Below are positions 1 through 6,802 of a DNA stretch of 10,235 nucleotides, piece after piece. The stretch is from Oscillospiraceae bacterium (lineage in GTDB: Bacteria; Bacillota; Clostridia; Oscillospirales; Oscillospiraceae), in NCBI GenBank assembly GCA_017399325.1, contig JAFQDY010000196.1, positions 1-10,235 on the forward strand. Reading direction: 5' to 3'. A program made the translations under genes and the position numbers. Below the pieces are notes generated by a model, which saw only the letters and a list, made by a program, of their open reading frames with translations, searched no databases and had not been told where the DNA came from. Position 1 is the first letter of the stretch. Each line of letters begins with the position of its first letter.

Positions 1-23
1 AGAGGGAGACCTTTTTATTGGGT

Positions 24-1940
24 TTAGTTCAGACGGATCTTCTGGAACAGGTTTTCCATAGCGCGGTTTAACTCCAGCGGAAGCGCTTCATAACTTTCGG
101 TTCGCAGTTCCGCTTCTTCGGAACTCTCGAAAGGATAAATGACTTCGCTTTCGGCCAGATATTCCTCCATATAGTCCGTTGCACCGTCAATGGGAGAGCC
201 GTAGCAGATATAGTCCATATTTGCGCCGGAAACTTCCGGGTCGCACATAAAGTCGATGAACAGTTCCGCCGCGTCTTTTTCTTCCGCGCAGTAGGGGATG
301 CACATAGCGTCGATGAACATATTGAACTTCTGATTCTCCGGCAGGTAGAACCGCAGGTCCTCGTTCTCGTCCATCATCATCATAGCGTCGCCGGCATAGT
401 AAGGCGCGATCCACGCATTTTCCTCGATCATCTTGTCGTAGATCTGGTCCATCACATACTGCTGCACCAAGGGGCGCTGCTTTGCCAGTTCCTCGGCGCA
501 GGCTTCCAGTTCGGCAGTGGTGGTGGGGTTACAACTGTAACCCAACTTGTACTGGGCGATGCCGAAGGCATCCCGGGAGTTGTCGAACATCAGGATCTGT
601 CCGGCATATTTCTCGTTCCACAGCAGTTCCCAACCGGTCACATCCGCCTCGTCCACATACTTGGAGTTGTAGATGATACCCACAGTGCCCCAGGTGTAGG
701 GGACGGAATAGGTGTTGTCCGGGTCAAAACCCTTGTTCAGGTATTCCGGCAGCACTTTCGAGAAGTTGGGAATGTTCGCTTTGTTCAGTGGAAGAAGCAT
801 ATCCTCGTCGATCATTCTGCCGATCATATAGTCCGAGGGGATGATCACATCCACCACCAGACCGCCGTTGGACAGTTTGGAATACAGTTCCTCGTTAGAG
901 GCGTATTCTGAGTAATTCACATCGATGTTGGGGTACTTTTCCTCGAATGCGGCAATGATGTCCAATGTGCCGTCGCTGCCGTCGGCAATGTTCTGACCCC
1001 AGTTCATCACATTCAGGGTGATCTTGTCCTGCCGGGTGGACAGAATCAGCCAGCCGCAGCCAAGCAGGACCGCAAAGGCGCAAACGCCGGCGCAGATCCG
1101 CTGAAATACCTGCATTTTCTTGGAAATGACCTTGGCCTGCCGTCTTTCTTTCCGCTTGTCGCCCCGGATCTGCAGCAGGTTCATGGTCACCATCAGCACG
1201 AAGATCAGCAAAAACAGCAGGGTGAACATAGCGTAGATCTTGGGGTGGATCTGCTTTCTGGTCAAAGAGTAGATCTTGACCGGCAGAGTTACAAACTCAG
1301 AGCCGGTGACAAAGTAACTGATCACAAAATCGTCCAGCGACATGGTGAAGGCCATAATGGCGCCGGAGATCACGCCGGGCATAATTTCGTGAACGGTCAC
1401 CTTGAAAAACGACTGTAAAGGCGTGCAGCCCAAGTCCATAGCCGCGTCCTGCAGGGCAGGATTCATCTGCTGGAGTTTGGGCATCACATTCAAGATCACA
1501 TAGGGCAGATTGAATGTGATGTGGGCGATCAGCAGCGTCCAGAAATTCAGACTCTGCCGCTGGTTCAGCATACCCGAACCGATGAACACGAACAAAAGCG
1601 ACAGGGAAATACCGGTCACGATGTCCGGGTTGGTCATGGGGATGTTGGTCAGGGTCATGACCGCTTTGCGCATTTTGGGCTTTAACCGGTGGATGCCAAC
1701 GGCGGCAAATGTGCCGAAACCGGTGGCAACAGCGGTGGACAAAATGGCGATCAGCAGGGAGTTGCCCAGCAGGGATAACAGGTCTTTATCCCGGAACAGT
1801 TCCAGATACTGGTGGAAAGTAAAGCCCTCAAAGTGGGTCAGGCTCTTGCCGGTGTTGAAGGATGCCAGAATCAGCACCGCCATAGGGATATACAGGAAAA
1901 TAAAGATCAGGATCGTGAAGATACGGTTGGTCTTTTTCAT
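24..1940 (-). CDS. potCD: Fused polyamine ABC transporter permease/substrate-binding protein (PotC-PotD)
   Basis: The 638-aa product joins two subunits of a spermidine/putrescine-type importer. Residues 1-260 form a PotC-like permease with about six membrane segments and the EAA loop that contacts the ATPase (about 164-193, AAMDLG then MPGVISG). A basic stretch (261-275) and an extra hydrophobic segment (about 282-300) follow. Residues 306-638 are a PotD-like periplasmic-binding-protein domain. Aligned from memory with E. coli PotD, W314, S369, Y371, D457, D544 and Y580 sit where ligand-binding residues lie, while the PotD WMD motif reads FID here. Permease/binding-protein fusions are known in Firmicutes polyamine transporters. 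The seventh segment would place the binding domain outside the cell. The start overlaps the potB stop by ATGA, so translation is probably coupled. The hydrophobic segment contains LLGC (C295), which resembles a lipobox. Substrate specificity (spermidine or putrescine) cannot be read from sequence. Confidence 0.93.
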   Translation of the reverse strand: MKKTNRIFTILIFIFLYIPMAVLILASFNTGKSLTHFEGFTFHQYLELFRDKDLLSLLGNSLLIAILSTAVATGFGTFAAVGIHRLKPKMRKAVMTLTNIPMTNPDIVTGISLSLLFVFIGSGMLNQRQSLNFWTLLIAHITFNLPYVILNVMPKLQQMNPALQDAAMDLGCTPLQSFFKVTVHEIMPGVISGAIMAFTMSLDDFVISYFVTGSEFVTLPVKIYSLTRKQIHPKIYAMFTLLFLLIFVLMVTMNLLQIRGDKRKERRQAKVISKKMQVFQRICAGVCAFAVLLGCGWLILSTRQDKITLNVMNWGQNIADGSDGTLDIIAAFEEKYPNIDVNYSEYASNEELYSKLSNGGLVVDVIIPSDYMIGRMIDEDMLLPLNKANIPNFSKVLPEYLNKGFDPDNTYSVPYTWGTVGIIYNSKYVDEADVTGWELLWNEKYAGQILMFDNSRDAFGIAQYKLGYSCNPTTTAELEACAEELAKQRPLVQQYVMDQIYDKMIEENAWIAPYYAGDAMMMMDENEDLRFYLPENQKFNMFIDAMCIPYCAEEKDAAELFIDFMCDPEVSGANMDYICYGSPIDGATDYMEEYLAESEVIYPFESSEEAELRTESYEALPLELNRAMENLFQKIRLN

Positions 1941-2761
1941 GCTACCACACCGCCTTCCTCATCAGAACCGAAGCGGTTCATAATGCCGGTGCAGATAAAC
2001 ACCATCAGCATCAGCACCAAACTCAGCGCCGCGCCCAAATTTGGGTTGCCGGCAGTTTTGAATTGCTTTTCAATGGCGTCGCCGATCAGTAACGGCATAT
2101 CGGCGCCGCCCAGCTTCTGGGAGATATAGAAGGTGGATACCGCAGGTACAAACACCATAGTGATGCCGGAGAGGATCCCGGGCATACTTAAAGGCAGCAC
2201 CACCCGGCCAAACACCTGCATACCGTTGCAGCCCAAGTCTTCGGCGGCCTCGATCAGGCGGTTGTCGATCTTCACAATGATGGAATAAAGGGGCAGGATC
2301 ATATAGGGCAGGTAGTTGTACACCATACCCAGGATCACTGCGCCGGGAGTGCCGATCATTTTGAGTGAGGGAAGACCCAGCAGATTCAAAAACTGATTGA
2401 TAATGCCATTGGTTTCCAAAAGGCCGGCCCAAGCCAAAGTGCGGAGCAGAAAACTCATACACATGGGCAGCATAACCAGCATATACAGAATCTTTTGCGT
2501 TACCGCGGAACGGTGGGCAATGAAATAGGCCACCGGGTAACCCAGCACAAGGCAGATGGCTGCAGACAAAATGGAATACCAGACGGAAATACCCAATGTG
2601 GGCAGGAACAGCCCCAGATCCTTGATGTTCGCAAAGGTGAACGCGCCGGTTTCCACATCGGTCAGCGCGTAGTAGCCTACCACGCCCAGAGGGATCAAAG
2701 TGAAGATCAGCATCCAAAGGATGTAAGGACCGCTTAAAAGAATGGACTTATTCTTCTTCAT
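1937..2761 (-). CDS. potB: Spermidine/putrescine ABC transporter permease PotB
   Basis: This is the second inner-membrane permease of the polyamine importer, a BPD_transp_1 family protein of 274 aa. About six hydrophobic segments are visible. The cytoplasmic EAA loop starts near residue 171 (EAAEDLG, then LPLSMPGILSG) and docks onto PotA. I chose the ATG at 2761 over the in-frame ATG at 2770. GGAGG at 2771-2775 abuts the upstream ATG, which is too close, but lies 9 nt from the downstream one, giving an N-terminus MKKNKSILL. The gene overlaps the 3' end of potA by 14 nt with this start and shares an ATGA junction with potCD, so the three genes form one translationally coupled operon. PotB and the PotC half would form the transmembrane channel. 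Confidence 0.93.
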   Translation of the reverse strand: MKKNKSILLSGPYILWMLIFTLIPLGVVGYYALTDVETGAFTFANIKDLGLFLPTLGISVWYSILSAAICLVLGYPVAYFIAHRSAVTQKILYMLVMLPMCMSFLLRTLAWAGLLETNGIINQFLNLLGLPSLKMIGTPGAVILGMVYNYLPYMILPLYSIIVKIDNRLIEAAEDLGCNGMQVFGRVVLPLSMPGILSGITMVFVPAVSTFYISQKLGGADMPLLIGDAIEKQFKTAGNPNLGAALSLVLMLMVFICTGIMNRFGSDEEGGVVA

Positions 2762-3869
2762 CGGCTGCATCCTCCGTCAGTTCGTCGTACTCGGCAGAGT
2801 AGGAACTGTAATCGCCAAACATACCGGAGTATTCACTCTTGTGCATAATGTGGATGTCCTCGGGGTTCAGGCGGATACCCACCGTTTCGCCCTCGCCGTG
2901 GTAGTCGGTGGTCTGGATCAGCCACTTAAAGCCACGGAAGTCCACAATGATGTCATAGTTCAGACCCTTGAAAGTAACGGAAGTAACCGTACCCACAAGA
3001 TGTCCTTCGCCGGCGGGAACGAAGTCGATGTCCTCGGGACGGATGACCACATCCACCGGCTCGTTGGGGGCAAAGCCTGCGTCCACGCAGTCGAATACCC
3101 GGCCAAAGAATTTGACCTTGTAGTCGCTGAGCATCACGCCGTCCAAAATGTTACTCTCGCCGATAAAGTCCGCCACGAAGGCGTTCTTCGGCTCGTTATA
3201 AATATCCTCAGGTCTGCCGATCTGCTGGATGCGGCCTTTATCCATAACCACAACGGTGTCAGACATGGAAAGGGCTTCTTCCTGATCGTGGGTCACATAA
3301 ATAAATGTAATACCCATAGCCTGCTGGATGCGCTTAAGTTCGTTCTGCATATCTTTCCGCAGACGCAGATCCAGGGCGGCCAAAGGCTCGTCCAAAAGCA
3401 GAACTTTGGGACGGTTGACCAAGGCCCGTGCGATGGCAACACGCTGCTGCTGACCGCCGGACAGACTATCGATGCGGCGGTGTTCGTAGCCTTTCATACC
3501 CACAACGGTGAGGATCTCCTGCACTCGCTGGTTAATTTCTTCTTTGGGCAGTTTGGCAACTTTCAAACCGAAAGCGATATTGCCGAACACATCCAGATGG
3601 GGGAACAGTGCATACCGCTGGAAAACGGTGTTGATCTGCCGTTCATAGGCCGGCACATCGTTGATGCACTTTCCGTCGAAAAGCACTCTGCCGGAGGTGG
3701 GGGTCAAAAAACCGCCAATAATACGCAGAGTGGTGGTCTTGCCGCAGCCGGAAGGGCCCAGCAGCGTGAGGAATTCGTGATCGTTAAAATAGAGATTGAT
3801 ACCATCAAGTATCCGTTCCCCGTCAAACTCCATGGTAAGGTCCTGGAGCCTAATGAGTTCTTTGGACAT
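2748..3869 (-). CDS. potA: Spermidine/putrescine ABC transporter ATP-binding protein PotA
   Basis: This cytoplasmic ATPase subunit (373 aa) powers the PotB/PotCD importer. Walker A is GPSGCGKTT (38-46), the Q-loop is VFQRYALFPH (82-91), the signature is LSGGQ (136-140), Walker B is VLLLDEP (156-162), the D-loop is AALD, and the switch histidine is H194 in YVTHDQEEAL. After about residue 235 comes a TOBE-type C-terminal region, as in PotA, MalK and CysA. The order potA-potB-potC-potD is typical for polyamine systems, which supports this assignment over sulfate or iron importers. An AGGGGGAGG run lies just upstream of the ATG with only about 3 nt between its last G and the start codon. The N-terminus MSKELIRLQDLT fits the family. 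It is the first gene of its operon, behind a probable long leader with two tandem repeats. Confidence 0.95.
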   Translation of the reverse strand: MSKELIRLQDLTMEFDGERILDGINLYFNDHEFLTLLGPSGCGKTTTLRIIGGFLTPTSGRVLFDGKCINDVPAYERQINTVFQRYALFPHLDVFGNIAFGLKVAKLPKEEINQRVQEILTVVGMKGYEHRRIDSLSGGQQQRVAIARALVNRPKVLLLDEPLAALDLRLRKDMQNELKRIQQAMGITFIYVTHDQEEALSMSDTVVVMDKGRIQQIGRPEDIYNEPKNAFVADFIGESNILDGVMLSDYKVKFFGRVFDCVDAGFAPNEPVDVVIRPEDIDFVPAGEGHLVGTVTSVTFKGLNYDIIVDFRGFKWLIQTTDYHGEGETVGIRLNPEDIHIMHKSEYSGMFGDYSSYSAEYDELTEDAADEEE

Positions 3870-3902
3870 TATCCTCCCCCTCTTCTTTCTTTGATCGCAG
3901 CC

Positions 3903-4252
3903 GTTACAAAATCACCTGCGGTTATCGGCGGCCCTTTTGCCCCAACTCTGCAGTTTGAAAAACTCGAAATACACAAAGTATGCCATCGTTTTCAAACTTT
4001 GATTTGGAACAAAATTCCGCGCCGCTAACACTTGTTGATTTTGCGCCGGCTGCTTGTTTTTTCTATTTGTCGCAAACGATACAAATTTGCCTGCGGTTAT
4101 CAGCGAATCTTTCACCTCGGCACTGCGGTTTGGAAAACTCGGAATACACAAAGTATGCCTTCGTTTTCAAACCTTGCCCCGCGGCAAAATCTCTTGCTGC
4201 TAACACTTGCCAAATTTCTGTCGGCTGCGTTATTTTTCTTTATTGTGCGCCA
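3903..4252. repeat. Two tandem 175-bp direct repeats with hairpin cores in the potA leader
   Basis: Copy 1 (about 3903-4077) and copy 2 (about 4078-4252) align at a constant offset of 175 with no gaps. Matching blocks are CCTGCGGTTATC (3915/4090), ATACACAAAGTATGCC (3969/4144), TCGTTTTCAAAC (3986/4161), GCTAACACTTG (4024/4199) and GGCTGC (4048/4223). Sequence between blocks has diverged substantially. Each copy contains nested inverted repeats: TTTGAAAA/TTTTCAAA outside and ATAC-ACAAA-GTAT inside, forming a long imperfect hairpin. Short ORFs run through it on both strands but have no convincing ribosome binding site. Copy 1 ends about 33 nt before the potA start. It could be a duplicated structured leader RNA or two adjacent copies of a dispersed intergenic repeat. 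Confidence 0.9.
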
Positions 4253-4292
4253 GTTCATTTGCTCAAAAAATGAATAAATTTTGACATTATAA

Positions 4293-4321
4293 GATATAAC
4301 CGAAAATGCGACATTTGTCAA
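4293..4321 (-). promoter_or_regulatory. Probable sigma-A promoter for the potABCD operon
   Basis: Read on the minus strand, TTGACA (4321-4316) is followed after 17 nt by TATATC (4298-4293). The -35 is perfect; the -10 matches consensus at four of six positions. A better TATAAT lies 7 nt further on (4291-4286) but is too far from this -35. Transcription from here would give a leader of roughly 415 nt containing both 175-bp repeats. Confidence 0.45.
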
Positions 4322-4382
4322 CAGAATTTATAGGGTGTGGGCGGGGTTTCGGTGTCAAAAATTAAATAAATTCCAAAAGATG

Positions 4383-4410
4383 GTTTAATTAGAAAAATAT
4401 TGGCAATACT
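4383..4410 (+). promoter_or_regulatory. Possible forespore sigma-F-like promoter for the M23 gene
   Basis: GTTTA (4383-4387) and GGCAATACT (4402-4410) are 14 nt apart. They fit the remembered B. subtilis sigma-F patterns GywTA and GGnnAnAnT. No good sigma-A promoter was found in this gap. The predicted transcription start would fall almost on the ribosome binding site at 4418-4422, which weakens the call. Confidence 0.2.
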
Positions 4411-4430
4411 GGACAACGGAGGTGCTAATT

Positions 4431-5084
4431 ATGCGCAACAAAAAATTCTCTGGCAGCGTCAGCGGTAAGGGCTACTACATAGCCCTGGTGCTGTGTGCTG
4501 TCGCAATCGGTGTTTCCGGATTCCTCTACTACCGAAATGCCGATAAAACAGATAAAGATATCAATGCGGATGTTCCCACGGCAAGCCAGCCGCTGGACGA
4601 CCAGCAGGTGGTAGCCACCAATCCGGACGGCTCTTTGGTTACCGATCCGGACGAGGAAAGACCCGCGCCCCCCAAGAATACGGCCTATCCTGTGGCAGGG
4701 CAGACCGTGGCGGTGTATGCCATGGACAGCCTGACCTACAACGAAACCACCCGGGATTGGCGCGTCCACAACGGCATTGACATTGCCGCGGAAGCCGGCA
4801 CCAATGTGTGCGCCGCTGCCGACGGAGAAGTCTACACCGTTTATGACGACGAGACCATGGGTATGACCGTGGTGATCCGCCACGCAGACGGTTACACCAC
4901 CAAGTATGCAAGCCTTGCAGAAGAAGTGTCCGTCAAACCCGGCGATACGGTAACGGTGGGGCAAACCATTGGTATGGTAGGCAATTCTGCTCTGCTTGAG
5001 AGCGCCATCGGCGACCATGTGCATTTCAGCGTCAGTTGCGACGGGGCGTTTATCGATCCGGCAGAATTCTTTACCCAAGAATAA
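4431..5084 (+). CDS. Membrane-anchored M23 (LytM) metallopeptidase-domain protein, SpoIIQ-like
   Basis: The 217-aa protein has one N-terminal membrane segment (about 15-34, YYIALVLCAVAIGVSGFLYY), an acidic Pro/Asp-rich linker (about 38-84) and an M23 domain (about 86-213). Both LytM zinc motifs are intact: HNGID (H113, D117) and HVH (H196, H198), so it may be an active endopeptidase on extracytoplasmic peptidoglycan. Size, single anchor and the stretch around GMTVVIRHADG and VSVKPGDTV recall SpoIIQ, the forespore half of the SpoIIQ-SpoIIIAH engulfment channel. B. subtilis SpoIIQ lacks the full catalytic set, whereas clostridial versions can keep it. I chose ATG 4431 because GGAGGT (4418-4423) lies 7 nt upstream and overlaps the alternative GTG at 4422. 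It is monocistronic and divergent from potA. It could instead be a vegetative wall-remodelling enzyme. Confidence 0.85.
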   Translation: MRNKKFSGSVSGKGYYIALVLCAVAIGVSGFLYYRNADKTDKDINADVPTASQPLDDQQVVATNPDGSLVTDPDEERPAPPKNTAYPVAGQTVAVYAMDSLTYNETTRDWRVHNGIDIAAEAGTNVCAAADGEVYTVYDDETMGMTVVIRHADGYTTKYASLAEEVSVKPGDTVTVGQTIGMVGNSALLESAIGDHVHFSVSCDGAFIDPAEFFTQE

Positions 5085-5108
5085 TCTTTTTCATTTTCCT
5101 CTTTGTCA

Positions 5109-5142
5109 GGGCCGCTGCTATTGTCAGCGGCCCACCTTTTTT
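5109..5142 (+). terminator. Intrinsic terminator after the M23 gene
   Basis: A perfect 9-bp stem GGGCCGCTG/CAGCGGCCC with a 7-nt loop is followed by ACC and six T residues. It ends the M23 transcript just before the next promoter. Confidence 0.93.
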
Positions 5143-5143
5143 G

Positions 5144-5172
5144 TTGCCAAGAACCCGGATTTGGTGTATGAT
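5144..5172 (+). promoter_or_regulatory. Sigma-A promoter for 1-phosphofructokinase
   Basis: TTGCCA (5144-5149) and TATGAT (5167-5172) are exactly 17 nt apart, each with one mismatch to consensus. The predicted leader is about 25-28 nt, carrying the AGGGA ribosome binding site at 5195-5199. Confidence 0.72.
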
Positions 5173-5205
5173 AAGAAAAACAAAAAAGAAAGGCAGGGAT
5201 AAGCC

Positions 5206-6135
5206 TTGATCTATACCGTAACATTAAACCCGGCCATCGATAAAACCGCGGTGATCCCCAATTTTACCCTGGGCAAGGTCAACCGGGTGCAGACCCTCCG
5301 GGAAGATGCCGGCGGCAAGGGCATCAATGTATCCAAGTGCCTGAAAGCCCTGGGGACAGAGTCGGTGGCGGTTCTGCTTTTGGCGGGTGATGCCGGACAA
5401 CGGTTGGCGAAACTGCTGGAAAAAGAGGGCCTTTCCCTGCTCTGCGGGGAAGCAGAGGGAGAGACCCGCACTAACTTAAAAATTATTGCCCCCGATTTGG
5501 GTCAGAACACGGACATCAACGAACCGGGGGCGCAGGTGAACGAAGGAGTCCTGCAAAACCTGTTGGATACGCTCTGCGGGAAAATCGTGGCGGGTGACAT
5601 TGTGGTGCTGGCAGGTTCTTTGCCTATGGGCGCACCGGCAGATACTTACCGCCGCTGGACGGAAAGTTTGCAGGAAAAGGGCGCGAAGGTATTTTTGGAC
5701 GCCGACGGCGTGGCCATGGCCCAGGGCGTAAAGGGCAGACCCTTTGCGGTCAAACCCAACGAAACGGAACTGGCCCGCCTGCTGGGAAAACCTATGGAAA
5801 CAGAAACGCAAATTCTTGCCGGCGGAAAAGATTTGCTGGAAATGGGCGTTGCGCAGGTGATGGTTTCCCTTGGCGGCGATGGGGCGCTCTTTTTGAAAAA
5901 AGACCGCGCTTATCGTGCCAAAAGCGTGAAAGTGGAAGTAAAAAGCACCGTTGGCGCGGGGGATTCCGTGGTTGCGGCTATGGCATACGGCCTGGAAAAA
6001 GGCTTGCCCACGGAAGAGATCATTCCCCTTGCTATGGCGATGGGCGCGGCCAGCGTGATGCAATCCGGCACCCAGGCCCCGGACAGGGAACTGGTTTTGA
6101 ACCTTTCAAAACAGGCAGAATTTGCGGAGATATAA
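5206..6135 (+). CDS. pfkB: 1-phosphofructokinase family hexose kinase
   Basis: This 309-aa PfkB/ribokinase-fold sugar kinase most likely converts fructose 1-phosphate to fructose 1,6-bisphosphate with ATP in the cytoplasm (also called FruK). The N-terminal MIYTVTLNPAID is the hallmark of the FruK/LacC branch. PfkB signature 1 is GGKGINVSKCLKALG (36-50), GSLP is at 137-140, KPNETEL at 183-189, and the anion hole and catalytic base are in VGAGDS (249-254, D253). The start is TTG: the conserved N-terminus begins exactly there and AGGGA lies about 6 nt upstream, so the rare start may lower expression. No PTS fructose transporter or DeoR regulator is adjacent, although fruK usually sits with them. 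Tagatose-6-phosphate kinase (LacC) is a close relative and cannot be fully excluded. Confidence 0.9.
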   Translation: MIYTVTLNPAIDKTAVIPNFTLGKVNRVQTLREDAGGKGINVSKCLKALGTESVAVLLLAGDAGQRLAKLLEKEGLSLLCGEAEGETRTNLKIIAPDLGQNTDINEPGAQVNEGVLQNLLDTLCGKIVAGDIVVLAGSLPMGAPADTYRRWTESLQEKGAKVFLDADGVAMAQGVKGRPFAVKPNETELARLLGKPMETETQILAGGKDLLEMGVAQVMVSLGGDGALFLKKDRAYRAKSVKVEVKSTVGAGDSVVAAMAYGLEKGLPTEEIIPLAMAMGAASVMQSGTQAPDRELVLNLSKQAEFAEI

Positions 6136-6138
6136 AAC

Positions 6139-6170
6139 AAAAATCCAAGGACACAGTCCTTGGATTTTTT
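6139..6170. terminator. Bidirectional intrinsic terminator between convergent genes
   Basis: A stem AAAAATCCAAGGAC/GTCCTTGGATTTTT with loop ACA (14 bp) is flanked by T tracts on both strands. It starts a few nt after the pfkB stop and lies 22 nt beyond the stop of the convergent zinc-ribbon gene, so it can serve both. Confidence 0.93.
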
Positions 6171-6191
6171 GCTTATGCAATAAACACGGGA

Positions 6192-6479
6192 TTAGCCCTT
6201 GAAGTTGTGGGAGCACTCGTGACAATAATAGGTTTTCTTTCTGCCGGAGAACCAGCGCTTGCCTTTCCACACATAACCTTTGCCTTGCAACTTCTTGATG
6301 ATAGCCATCCACCAGTCAACACAGAAGAAAACCATAAGGCCGATCATCCACTTGATAAGGACCCAGATCCAATACACCCAGCCGAAAATAATAAACCAGA
6401 AACAGCCGTGTTTGCTTTCCACGTTGGATAATTGGACGCGTGTGCTGCCGCATTTGGGACATTGCTGATTTAATGCCAT
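6192..6479 (-). CDS. Small membrane protein with a split zinc ribbon
   Basis: The 95-aa protein starts with CPKC (C7, C10) and ends with CHEC (C86, C89). Together these make a four-cysteine zinc ribbon interrupted by a very aromatic hydrophobic hairpin (about 26-62, rich in W, F and I). A basic segment follows (62-82, KKLQGKGY...GKRWFSGRKK). Two membrane passes would put both Cys pairs on the same, probably cytoplasmic, side so they can share one zinc. Function is unknown; it resembles small zinc-ribbon membrane proteins seen in Firmicutes, but I know no described role. AGAGAGG (6488-6494) lies 8 nt before the ATG. It is divergent from an XRE regulator whose likely operator sits inside this gene's promoter, suggesting repression by that neighbour. 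The gene ends at the shared terminator with pfkB. Confidence 0.85.
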   Translation of the reverse strand: MALNQQCPKCGSTRVQLSNVESKHGCFWFIIFGWVYWIWVLIKWMIGLMVFFCVDWWMAIIKKLQGKGYVWKGKRWFSGRKKTYYCHECSHNFKG

Positions 6480-6526
6480 AAGAAATACCTCTCTATCTTT
6501 TTAGGTTAGGAACATCTCCCACACAC

Positions 6527-6555
6527 ATAATATGACAAGCCGTCATAATTGTCAA
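6527..6555 (-). promoter_or_regulatory. Sigma-A promoter of the zinc-ribbon gene
   Basis: On the minus strand TTGACA (6555-6550) and TATTAT (6532-6527) are separated by 17 nt. The -35 is perfect and the -10 has one mismatch. The first ATGAC-N5-GTCAT palindrome lies in the spacer, so a bound regulator would block RNA polymerase. Leader about 40 nt. Confidence 0.72.
6531..6547. promoter_or_regulatory. Operator 1, ATGAC-N5-GTCAT palindrome
   Basis: TATGAC and GTCATA flank AAGCC. The site falls between the -35 and -10 of the zinc-ribbon promoter. It has the same half-sites and spacing as operator 2, with centres 32 bp apart (about three helical turns). The divergent XRE protein is the obvious candidate ligand. 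Confidence 0.65.
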
Positions 6556-6563
6556 GAAAAAAT

Positions 6564-6578
6564 ATGACATAATGTCAT
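6564..6578. promoter_or_regulatory. Operator 2, perfect ATGACAT-A-ATGTCAT palindrome
   Basis: This 15-bp palindrome also reads as ATGAC-N5-GTCAT. It lies directly upstream of the XRE ribosome binding site (GGTGAT, 6581-6586), so it could mediate autorepression. I could not assign a convincing promoter for the XRE gene; it probably overlaps this site. Confidence 0.65.
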
Positions 6579-6589
6579 TGGGTGATGTT

Positions 6590-6802
6590 ATGCAAAACAG
6601 ACTGAAAGAACTGCGGAAAAGCAGGGGATATACACAGGTTTCCCTGCAAATGCAAACCGGCATTGAGCAAGCGCTGTTGTCGAAATTTGAAAACGGCGAA
6701 AGGATTCCGCCCACAGAAACACTTATGCGCCTGGCAGAGTTTTATAATGTGAGCATTGATTATATCCTCTGTCGAACGAGCAAACCGGAAGTAAATAGAT
6801 AA
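6590..6802 (+). CDS. XRE/Cro-CI family transcriptional regulator
   Basis: The 70-aa protein is almost entirely one HTH_3 domain: RLKELRKSRGYTQ (4-16), helix-turn-helix about 15-36 with the recognition helix around IEQALLSKFENG, then PPTETLMRLAEFYNVSIDYIL (40-60). There is no sensor or oligomerisation domain beyond that, as in small Cro-like repressors. I chose ATG 6590 rather than the in-frame ATG at 6572. GGTGAT (6581-6586) precedes 6590, whereas 6572 has no ribosome binding site and lies inside operator 2. It probably binds the two ATGAC-N5-GTCAT sites and controls itself and the divergent zinc-ribbon gene. No toxin or protease partner follows; the gene ends directly in a terminator. Confidence 0.9.
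   Translation: MQNRLKELRKSRGYTQVSLQMQTGIEQALLSKFENGERIPPTETLMRLAEFYNVSIDYILCRTSKPEVNR

Noticed and set aside
1113..1115. Internal ATG (codon 276) as a separate start for a stand-alone PotD
   Set aside because: Only a weak, distant AAGG precedes it, and the reading frame is continuous with PotC, so a fusion is more likely.
2742..4028. A 428-codon open frame on the plus strand opposite potA
   Set aside because: It lies antisense to potA, whose motifs are unmistakable, and shows no domain or ribosome binding site of its own. It is a shadow of codon bias.
3903..4252. CRISPR array
   Set aside because: Only two long diverged units, with no short repeats, regular spacers or cas genes.
3912..4321. 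Several overlapping short ORFs across the tandem repeat on both strands
   Set aside because: No ribosome binding sites. The frames follow the repeat and similar peptides arise in both copies, as expected of a noncoding repeat.
4425..5078. A long minus-strand open frame opposite the M23 gene
   Set aside because: The plus strand has the zinc motifs, a good RBS and a terminator; the minus frame has none of these.
5476..6063. A long minus-strand open frame opposite pfkB
   Set aside because: It has His/Arg-rich shadow composition, and the opposite strand carries full PfkB signatures.
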